Positions 17,442-23,804 of a stretch of 64,000 nucleotides of DNA are shown in pieces. The notes below the pieces were generated by a model. That model was not told where the DNA came from. It ran no database searches and saw nothing but the letters and a program-made list of their open reading frames with translations. Numbering within the stretch: position 1 is the first letter of the stretch; every line of letters begins with the position of its first letter. Location of the stretch: positions 186,001 to 250,000 of the forward strand of contig NZ_JAGGLV010000004.1 in NCBI RefSeq assembly GCF_017874735.1, given 5' to 3'. The DNA is from Paenibacillus silagei. Lineage in GTDB: Bacteria > Bacillota > Bacilli > Paenibacillales > Paenibacillaceae. The position numbers and the translations under genes were made by a program.

Positions 17442-18470
17442 TTGTTTCAGCTATCGGAGAAGCAGGCGCAGGAGATTGTAGACAAGATGATGATGGACAT
17501 CCCTTATAACATCAACATCATGAATCATGAGGGGATCATCATCGGCAGCGGACATAAGGCAAGGGTCGGCACCGTTCATCAGGGGGCTGTCGAGGCGCTG
17601 TCCACCGGGCAGAGGGTCGAAGTCATGGAGGACGGGCGATATGAGAAAAAGGGCACCAACGAACCGATTGTCATCGGCAATACCCGCGTAGGTGTAATCG
17701 GGATCTCCGGCAGCCCGGAAGAGGTCCGGCCCTTCTGCAATATCGTAAGAACCACGGTATCGCTGCTCATTGAACAAAGAAACACGCTCGAGCATCTGGC
17801 CAGCGAAGCCAGTCGCAAGAAGGCTCTGCTGGAGATGCTCCTTGACCATCAGGGAGCATATTCCCAGAAGCTGCGGAAAGAAGCCGCAGCCTATCAGATA
17901 GATCTTCTGCTGAAGACCACCGTGCTGTATCTCAAGCATGTGCAGCCGGAGCTGGATGAGGCGAAGCTTCTGTTCCTTCACCCGTCCTTCCAGCTCGACG
18001 GGGATACATGGGTAATCCTAGTCCAGAACCGGCCGGACTGCAGCCGATTAATCGCGGAGCTGATGCATAATCAGCCTCAGCTCCTGCTGTCTTCGGGCCG
18101 GCTGGAAGCCAGTATCGCGGAGGGCTACCGTCAGGCCAAAGCTGCCCTCGGCGTTCTTCTGGCGCTCCGCCCTGCTGCGCAATCGATCCGCTACGAGGAC
18201 GCGGAATTCCTGGTGAAGCTCAGCCAGTCGAGCCTGTCAGACAAGCCCGGCACGGCAATCAAGCTGGAGGATACCGCCGATCTGCTGGAGACGCTCCGCA
18301 GCTTCATCAATCACAATTGCAGCGTCTCGCAGACGGCTGAGCAGCTGAACATCCACCGCAATACACTGCAATACCGCCTGAAGCGGATCGAGAGCATCAC
18401 CGGCAAGGACCCGAAGAACCTGCTGCAGCTCTTCGAGCTTACGCATGAGCTGCTGGCGCTGTATAAGTAG
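17442..18470 (+). CDS. cdaR: CdaR-type sugar diacid regulator
   Basis: The 342-residue regulator has the CdaR layout. The N-terminal diacid recognition domain is about residues 1-130 (MFQLSEKQAQEIVDKMMMDI, then VGTVHQGAVEA). A central GGDEF-like domain follows, then a C-terminal PucR-type helix-turn-helix (NCSVSQTAEQLNIHRNTLQY, about 295-315). In other bacteria CdaR activates glucarate, galactarate and glycerate use. The start is TTG at 17442, 8 nt after GAGGAGGG. The convergent glycerate kinase and GntP permease genes downstream are plausible targets. A repetitive tract of 12-mers lies upstream. Confidence 0.88.
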   Translation: MFQLSEKQAQEIVDKMMMDIPYNINIMNHEGIIIGSGHKARVGTVHQGAVEALSTGQRVEVMEDGRYEKKGTNEPIVIGNTRVGVIGISGSPEEVRPFCNIVRTTVSLLIEQRNTLEHLASEASRKKALLEMLLDHQGAYSQKLRKEAAAYQIDLLLKTTVLYLKHVQPELDEAKLLFLHPSFQLDGDTWVILVQNRPDCSRLIAELMHNQPQLLLSSGRLEASIAEGYRQAKAALGVLLALRPAAQSIRYEDAEFLVKLSQSSLSDKPGTAIKLEDTADLLETLRSFINHNCSVSQTAEQLNIHRNTLQYRLKRIESITGKDPKNLLQLFELTHELLALYK

Positions 18471-18509
18471 ATACTATAAAAGAAGCACTTGCGATTAGAA
18501 CTCAAAGCC

Positions 18510-18657
18510 TGGTCGTCGCTGCGGTGAACATTTGGACTTCCGGCCGCTCTTGTGTTTGGATTTCCTGATTTCAAACGCTTCTCGCGGTAGAAATCCAAAC
18601 ACAAAGGCGGTCGCTAACGCTCCTCCAGTTCCAAATTTCCCCTCCGCTTCTTTTTGC
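18510..18657 (+). repeat. dispersed hairpin element E, copy 1
   Basis: This is one of three copies of an element of about 150 bp (others at 33801 and 47596). It starts GGTCGTCGCTGCGGTGAAC and ends CCCCTCCGCTTC. Its core is a perfect 15-bp inverted repeat, TTGTGTTTGGATTTC (18550-18564) and GAAATCCAAACACAA (18590-18604). Outer TTTGGACT and AGTTCCAAA segments can also pair. It lies just after cdaR. It has no open frame and no transposon-like target duplication was recognised. Confidence 0.85.
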
Positions 18658-18715
18658 TTATTGTTAATTTCTTAAGTGCTTCTTCTATAAGCTAAAATTT
18701 CAGTACGATCATAGG

Positions 18716-18891
18716 TGGATTAAGTACATCTAATTTCCGGCTGATGGGTACGCTGGGGAATTTAATTGGAAAAAGGGCATTTAATTCAGCCCAGCTCCCG
18801 CCAAACGCAGGTTTCGGGCTAAGCAGTTGTACTTTTTCCATCTAAAATCCTCAAATATAAGATTTCAGAGAAATTAAATGCCCTTTTTCCA
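18716..18891. repeat. 51-bp array, family D, with two inverted units
   Basis: Four units of about 24 bp begin with TGGA and sit about 51 bp apart. Units 1 (18716) and 2 (18767) point forward; units 3 (18817-18840) and 4 (18868-18891) point backward. Units 2 and 4 share TGGAAAAAGGGCATTTAATT exactly, giving a 19-bp inverted repeat (18768-18786 and 18872-18890). Units 1 and 3 share AAGTACA. The 51-bp register is kept through the inversion. With element E and a terminator, this accounts for the gap between cdaR and the glycerate kinase gene. Confidence 0.8.
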
Positions 18892-18935
18892 CTTCTTACT
18901 TGGGAGTAAGGTTGCGGCACCCCGTCAATAAAAGC

Positions 18936-18970
18936 AATTGCCCCGGAGGATCATATCCACCGGGGCAATT
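18936..18970 (-). terminator. terminator of gntP-glycerate kinase transcript
   Basis: AATTGCCCCGG and CCGGGGCAATT form an 11-bp perfect stem. On the minus strand it is followed by GCTTTTATTG. It lies about 100 bp past the glycerate kinase stop. Confidence 0.75.
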
Positions 18971-19072
18971 CTATGCAACGTAACTATTAGCTACATTCCA
19001 ATATTCACTTACCTTTGCTATTCACTAGGTTCCGCTACATTAAACTCCGCTGCTCCATTCACTTAACTAATC

Positions 19073-20218
19073 TTACTGCCCGCTAAGCTTCAGCAGCCTG
19101 GCGATATTCTCGCAGGTCCGCTCGACATTGGCGGGGCCGTCAGCCAGCAGCTTCTCCAGGCTCGAAGCGCCGGGAACGATGCCGAAGACGGCGTCGATCC
19201 CTTCGGCGTAGAGCGTCTCGATTCCCTCGCCGATATAACCGGCCAGGGCGATGACTTTTTTGCCGCTGGCTTTGGCGGTGCGGGCTACGCCGTACGGCGT
19301 TTTGCCGAATTTGGTCTGGAAGTCAATCCCGCCTTCTCCGGTGAAGACGAAGTCCGCCTGCTCCAGCTTCTGCTGAAGCCCTGTGTATTCAATCACGATC
19401 TCGATTCCCTTCTGCAGCGTGGCCTGCGTGAAGATCATCAGACCCGCGCCCAGTCCCCCCGCTGCACCAGCTCCGGGAAGGTCACGGACATCCTTGTGAA
19501 GCTGCTGCTTCACCACCGCCGCATAATGGGCCAGATTGGCGTCAAGCTGCTGCACCATGTCGGGCGTGGCCCCTTTTTGCGGACCGAATACGGCTGAAGC
19601 CCCCTGCTCCCCGCAGAGCGGATTGGTCACATCGCAGGCAACGATGAGCTGAACCTGCTGCAGTCTCGCATCTAGCCCGCTAACATCTACACTCGCCAGC
19701 CGTCCCAGGCTGCCGCCGCCGCGCGGAAGCAACTCTCCCGCTTCATCCAGGAATCGGGCGCCGAGCGCCTCCGCCATTCCGGCACCCCCGTCATTGGTAG
19801 CGCTGCCGCCGATGCCGATGATGATTTTGCGGATACCACGGTTCAGACATTCCAGAATCAGCTCGCCCGTGCCATAGGTAGTGGTGATCAGCGGATTCCG
19901 CTCCGCCTTATCCACCCGCTGAATGCCGCTGGCCGAAGCCATCTCGATTGCCGCCGTCTGGCCGTCACCGAGAATGCCGAATTGTGCCGTCACCGGCTGT
20001 CCCAGCGGTCCTGCAACTTCCAGATAATGAATCTCTCCGCCGGATGCGTCGACAAGGGATTGTACGGTTCCCTCCCCGCCGTCCGCCATCGGAACATGGA
20101 TGTAGGTTGCTTCAGGGTATATTTTGCGGAGTCCGGCCTCCATCGCTGTACATACTTCTTTCGCGGTCATGCTCTCCTTGAAGGAATCCGGCGCCAGCAC
20201 AAAGGTTCTCTCTCTCAT
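19073..20218 (-). CDS. glycerate kinase, GarK/GlxK family
   Basis: The 381-residue cytoplasmic enzyme phosphorylates D-glycerate, giving 2- or 3-phosphoglycerate for glycolysis. It shows the family start FVLAPDSFKESMTAKEV, the glycine-rich GIGGSATNDGGAGMAEALG near residue 135, and FTGEGGIDFQTKFGKTP near 295. ATG at 20218 is chosen with GAGGTG upstream; a GTG two codons earlier overlaps that ribosome binding site. It follows the GntP permease gene by 27 nt on the same strand, making a transport-and-phosphorylation pair. The nearby CdaR gene is a likely regulator. Garland-type glucarate dehydratase and aldolase genes are absent, so free glycerate may be the substrate taken up. Confidence 0.92.
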   Translation of the reverse strand: MRERTFVLAPDSFKESMTAKEVCTAMEAGLRKIYPEATYIHVPMADGGEGTVQSLVDASGGEIHYLEVAGPLGQPVTAQFGILGDGQTAAIEMASASGIQRVDKAERNPLITTTYGTGELILECLNRGIRKIIIGIGGSATNDGGAGMAEALGARFLDEAGELLPRGGGSLGRLASVDVSGLDARLQQVQLIVACDVTNPLCGEQGASAVFGPQKGATPDMVQQLDANLAHYAAVVKQQLHKDVRDLPGAGAAGGLGAGLMIFTQATLQKGIEIVIEYTGLQQKLEQADFVFTGEGGIDFQTKFGKTPYGVARTAKASGKKVIALAGYIGEGIETLYAEGIDAVFGIVPGASSLEKLLADGPANVERTCENIARLLKLSGQ

Positions 20219-20245
20219 GTCCACACCTCATCTATTATATTGATC

Positions 20246-21547
20246 TTAGAGTAAAAATCCGTAAACCAGCGTAGCCACAATCGTCATCGTGCCGCCAACT
20301 ATGGCCTCATACGGGATGAGCCCCATACGTTGCTTGATCGACATTTTCATACTGTCCGCCGTAACATGGAAGTAAGTGCCCTGCGGCAGCGAGTCGATCA
20401 CCGTAGCTCCGGTATGAACCATTACAGCTGCAGCCAGCGGAGCCGTGCCCATATTCAGAATGGCCTGTCCGAAGGAGCCGGTAGCGACAATAACACCCGT
20501 GGATGTTGAGGCGGTAGCCGCAGCCATCAGTATCCCGGAGATCGGTGCCAGGAACGTCCCGGAAATCCCGGACAGCTCAATCAGATGCACCACCTGGGCG
20601 GACAGATCGGAAGCGGAGATCAGACCGGCGATGCCGCCTGCTCCGATCAGGATCAGGATGGTTGCAGTCATTTTGCTAAGGCCGGAGGATGTGTATTGCA
20701 GCACCTTGTTGCCTTGTCCCATCGCCAGCATCCCGATAATCCCCGCCAGCGGCAGAATATAGAGCGCATCCACCTTAAGCTTGGTTAACGCTTCGATCCC
20801 GGAGATGGAGCCGATCGGGTTAATCATGAGCAGGACGATAGCCACGAGCGGAGCCACAATCGCTCTGCTAAGCGGCGGGTAAGCGGCCGTATTCGCGTTG
20901 TCTGCACCGTTTGCAGCTTCTGCCGTGGTAACCATGACGCCTTTTTTCTTCAGCAGGGTTGCTAAGATAACGGTTACAATTAATCCGCAGATTGCCGGAA
21001 TCACGCCTGCCAGCATGACATTACTCAGATCAAGATCAAAGCCGCGCGCAGCAGCAATCGTATTCGGATTCGGTGAGATAATGTTACCTGCCTTCCCTCC
21101 GCCCGACAAGGCCAGCAGCAGCGCCAGCTTGGAGATCTCCATTTTGTTGCCTACAGATAAAGCAATTGGAGCCACAATCAGCACCGCTACCGGAATGAAT
21201 ACGCCCATTGCCGTAATGACCATAGTTGCCAGCGCGAGGGCCAGAATGGCCTTGCTTCCGCCGAACTTTCGGACAATAGCCTGGGCTATGGCTTCAGCCG
21301 CACCCGACTCCATCATCACACCAGCGAGCACACCGGCGGCCAGCACCCGCAGCACCGTGCCCATTACACTTTGTGTACCGCTTACAAGAACACTTACGGT
21401 CTGTTCGAGATTGGCTCCGCCGATCAGCGCCCCTACAATGGCACCCAGGAACAGAGCGTAGACCGGATTCAATTTTCTAAGGATCAGAATAATGGCAATT
21501 GCCAGTCCTGCGAGCGCTCCATACCAACCAATGATTAATCCTTCCAT
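20246..21547 (-). CDS. GntP family permease (gluconate/glycerate type)
   Basis: The 433-residue membrane protein belongs to the GntP family of proton symporters for gluconate and similar sugar acids. Many hydrophobic segments are evident from the N-terminus (LAGLAIAIILILRKLNPVYA) to the C-terminus, consistent with 12 or more spans. A conserved ALSGGGKAGNIISPNPNTIA segment lies near residue 146. AGGGGGATATTTGAA precedes the ATG. Pairing with a glycerate kinase 27 nt downstream makes D-glycerate a likely cargo, though gluconate or another aldonate cannot be excluded. It heads the two-gene operon, probably under CdaR. Confidence 0.9.
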   Translation of the reverse strand: MEGLIIGWYGALAGLAIAIILILRKLNPVYALFLGAIVGALIGGANLEQTVSVLVSGTQSVMGTVLRVLAAGVLAGVMMESGAAEAIAQAIVRKFGGSKAILALALATMVITAMGVFIPVAVLIVAPIALSVGNKMEISKLALLLALSGGGKAGNIISPNPNTIAAARGFDLDLSNVMLAGVIPAICGLIVTVILATLLKKKGVMVTTAEAANGADNANTAAYPPLSRAIVAPLVAIVLLMINPIGSISGIEALTKLKVDALYILPLAGIIGMLAMGQGNKVLQYTSSGLSKMTATILILIGAGGIAGLISASDLSAQVVHLIELSGISGTFLAPISGILMAAATASTSTGVIVATGSFGQAILNMGTAPLAAAVMVHTGATVIDSLPQGTYFHVTADSMKMSIKQRMGLIPYEAIVGGTMTIVATLVYGFLL

Positions 21548-21673
21548 TTCAAATATCCCCCTAACAACTTGTTGAACACGCTCTCATTATAAGGTCTGGG
21601 GGGAGGAAAAGAATATTGATGAACGGACGAAATGCATTGTGCAAGTGACCAACGGATTAGAAGGTTATACGGA

Positions 21674-21742
21674 TCATTTCTCTAGCAGTGTGGTTAACAG
21701 CTTTTGCTGATTGCGGTACTCCAGCGGGCTTACACCTTCGTC
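21674..21742 (-). pseudogene. remnant of an AraC regulator C-terminus
   Basis: On the minus strand this stretch reads DEGVSPLEYRNQQKLLTTLL followed by two residues and a stop. GVSPLEYR matches the last helix of AraC-family helix-turn-helix domains. In-frame stops lie just upstream, so only about 23 codons remain. It sits upstream of the GntP gene and may mark a lost regulator. The rest of 21548-21962 holds a terminator and a short repeat but no gene. Confidence 0.5.
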
Positions 21743-21827
21743 ACACTATCTGATGATTTTCTCATTCGGTTAAATCTTCGAACAGGCATGAAAAGTTAGC
21801 TTAACGACGGTGCTTAGGTAAATAAAA

Positions 21828-21870
21828 AAACAAGTCAATCATGGTAGCATCTGACCATAATGACCTGTTT
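21828..21870 (-). terminator. terminator of toxin-immunity locus
   Basis: On the minus strand AAACAGGTCATTATGGT and ACCATGATTGACTTGTTT form a hairpin followed by TTTTTTTATTT. It lies about 90 bp after the pentapeptide-repeat gene. Confidence 0.7.
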
Positions 21871-21931
21871 GATGTTTAGTAAAACTTCATATGGGGCTGA
21901 TTTGGGTAAAGTCTGTTTGAGCATTGCTACC

Positions 21932-21954
21932 CATTTCACTCGGCACTGGTAGCC
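21932..21954 (-). repeat. short scar repeat, copy 1
   Basis: On the minus strand GGCTACCAGTGCCGAGTGAA resembles GGCTACCCAGTGCCGAATGA at 23486-23507 and the related stretch at 23240-23259. All three flank toxin or immunity modules. The central TGCCGAATGAAT also occurs inside the intact toxin gene near 24873. They look like leftovers of the toxin coding region. Confidence 0.55.
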
Positions 21955-21962
21955 AATTCCTC

Positions 21963-22565
21963 TTAGCCACTTACTTCACATTTTTCTAACATCCATTTCT
22001 TTGCTTCATCTGATTTCAACAAAATCGGCTTCTCCAACGTACCAATATTAATACTTTTAATATGAGCTTCTTCTATACCTTTAATATTATTTAAAGTCAC
22101 TCCGCTTAATAATGTTTCTTCAAATGTCGCTACACTTATATCTATATTTTCTAGTCTTGCCCAACTAAAATCCGTTAAGTAAAACGATACATTAATCAAA
22201 TTACAATCTAGTAAATATGCATTTCTAAATATTGCTTCCCAACAATCACCTTTACTAAATCTACTGTTTTTAATGACGCAGTTGGTAAAATCCGTATATC
22301 TAAGATCTGATTTATAAAAATCACATTTATCTATATATGCATTTTTAAATGTTGACGAGGCTAATAATGATGTGTGAAAATCAATATTTTCCAGTCTGAG
22401 ATCATCAAAAGTACACTCAATTAAATATGCTTGTTCAAACAATATATCGGATAAATCAATACTTCTTAAGTCCACTTCATCTAACTTTAACATTTCGCCT
22501 TCTTTTCCAATTGTCTCAACCCACTTTTTATGCAAATCAAACTTCCTATTAAGATTCCCTTCCAT
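21963..22565 (-). CDS. pentapeptide-repeat protein, probable immunity protein
   Basis: The product of about 200 residues consists largely of degenerate pentapeptide repeats, seen as runs such as LRSIDLSDILFEQAYLIECTF-like A(N/D)LXX units, which fold as a right-handed beta-helix. ATG at 22565 is chosen because AAGGAG lies 7 nt upstream; an ATG at 22589 lacks one. The start is 11 nt after the restored stop of the orphan toxin tip, the typical place of a polymorphic-toxin immunity gene. The gene is AT-rich compared with flanking metabolism genes, consistent with transfer. Immunity function is inferred from position only, as pentapeptide proteins have many roles. Confidence 0.7.
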   Translation of the reverse strand: MEGNLNRKFDLHKKWVETIGKEGEMLKLDEVDLRSIDLSDILFEQAYLIECTFDDLRLENIDFHTSLLASSTFKNAYIDKCDFYKSDLRYTDFTNCVIKNSRFSKGDCWEAIFRNAYLLDCNLINVSFYLTDFSWARLENIDISVATFEETLLSGVTLNNIKGIEEAHIKSINIGTLEKPILLKSDEAKKWMLEKCEVSG

Positions 22566-22576
22566 TTTCCCACTCC

Positions 22577-23188
22577 TTAAGGATACCATATTATTTTATC
22601 TGTTACTCCTTCTTCATCAATTGCTTTCTTGAGTTGTTCAACATGCTCAGGCTCCATTTTTCTTGTGTCAATAATTACGTTGTTCCCATTATCAAATTCT
22701 TTTTGTAGCTTTTTCATACCTTGTTTGATAGTAAAGGCACCTTTTTTTGGGATTTGTTATAGGAATTCCATTGTCACCACTTGGGTATGATTCAAAGCTT
22801 TTCACGTCCCACTTTAAACCTGAAAAAGTATCAATAAACTCTGCTCCATTTTCTGCTTGAGGATCACGTACTAGCTTTCCCAATTGACCTCTTTCTTCTA
22901 CTGCTAATCCAACTTCCCTTTCCCTGATATTTTTAGGTTCTATTTTCCCATTACTTGCTGGATCCCGAGCTAAGTCATCCAATTCCTTCTGAGTTCTACC
23001 GCCCTTATAATTTCCAGCCTTATCATAAAAGTTAGGTTTGCTACCTTCTGCCGTCCCATCAATCTTACCGCTCCCACCCTCCAAACCATCCATATACCGC
23101 TGCTGCACCGGCGTCTTCGGCAAGGCTGGAGTATCGGGAATCTCTCCTATCTTGAAAATAAACCCTTCCGGCGTCTGCACTGCCCGTC
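22577..23188 (-). pseudogene. orphan CdiA-CT-like toxin tip cassette with frameshift
   Basis: This fragment begins with VQTPEGFIFKIGEIPDTPA, nearly identical to the junction in the full-length toxin at 24292-24406, and then carries a different C-terminal domain. The tip has GAEFIDTFSGLKWDVKSF, a D...DVK pattern like PD-(D/E)XK nucleases. After the frame is restored it ends NVIIDTRKMEPEHVEQLK and IIWYP. A run of seven A (22742-22748 as T on plus) shifts the frame; six would restore it. There is no ribosome binding site or upstream toxin body, so it appears silent. The domain resembles CdiA C-terminal toxins; this is recognition by eye. A pentapeptide immunity gene follows. Confidence 0.75.
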
Positions 23189-23195
23189 TCCTATT

Positions 23196-23245
23196 TCGTG
23201 CCCATACGTCTGATTAAACCACCCCACGTAGCTCGTATAATTCAT
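23196..23245 (-). pseudogene. remnant of LXG toxin body fused to orphan tip
   Basis: The minus strand reads MNYTSYVGWFNQTYGHEI, matching MYTSYVEWLKQTYGLTKG in the middle of the intact toxin. It is out of frame with the orphan tip, which follows within a few bases, so about 150 codons were deleted between them. This shows that the orphan was once part of a longer toxin copy. Confidence 0.65.
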
Positions 23246-23545
23246 TCGACACTGGGTAGGGTCTATTTCATTTACCGCCGCCATCCATGTCACAGAATGA
23301 AAAAGCCACAATACGAAACATTAGCTCGTATTGTGACAATAGTATTACAGGATTTTTGCAGGACTCATTCGGTTAACATATTTAGAAACTCTCCCAAGCT
23401 ATAACTTGTAAAAAAAAGTTGCGGGTTCTAAATCTGAGTCCTCTATATGATTTCAAACGCAAATAGATGGCTTTTTTTATCAAGAATTCATTCGGCACTG
23501 GGTAGCCCCATGTAAGGACAATAACTTTGATTAAATTACCCTAAC
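23246..23545. other. gene-free AT-rich spacer with scar repeats and a hairpin
   Basis: No gene is supported here. It contains a perfect 10-bp inverted repeat CACAATACGA/TCGTATTGTG (23307-23335). It also holds a scar repeat at 23486-23507, ATTCATTCGGCACTGGGTAG, matching ATTCATTCGACACTGGGTAG at 23240-23259. The stretch probably holds decayed toxin or immunity DNA. Confidence 0.5.
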
Positions 23546-23791
23546 TCAAGAAGCGTATGACGTTGTATCAGGAAAAACTCCATCTCCTTGTTTAAGTATT
23601 CTAATAAGTTTTGAAGCCGCAGAAAAATAATAAAAATTAGTATTCGTATCTGGAACCTTCTCAAGCTCTTCAGGTTCTCCACTAATTTTGTCCAACCTTA
23701 ACTTCCCCAATCTATCTTTATCAGGACCAAATTTATACACTACAAAATCTTCTGTTTCTTCTTCCTTTACCAATAAAACGTATGTAGCCAT
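23546..23791 (-). CDS. probable immunity protein of LXG-like toxin
   Basis: The small protein of about 81 residues begins MATYVLLVKEEETEDFVVYK and is acidic, with no transmembrane segment. GAGGAGG lies about 7 nt before the ATG at 23791; longer forms have no ribosome binding site and run back into the toxin. It starts 13 nt after the toxin stop. That position, small size, acidity and AT-rich composition are typical of the cognate immunity gene of a polymorphic toxin. I do not recognise a named family. Confidence 0.7.
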   Translation of the reverse strand: MATYVLLVKEEETEDFVVYKFGPDKDRLGKLRLDKISGEPEELEKVPDTNTNFYYFSAASKLIRILKQGDGVFPDTTSYAS

Positions 23792-23804
23792 GCTTATCTC
23801 CTCC

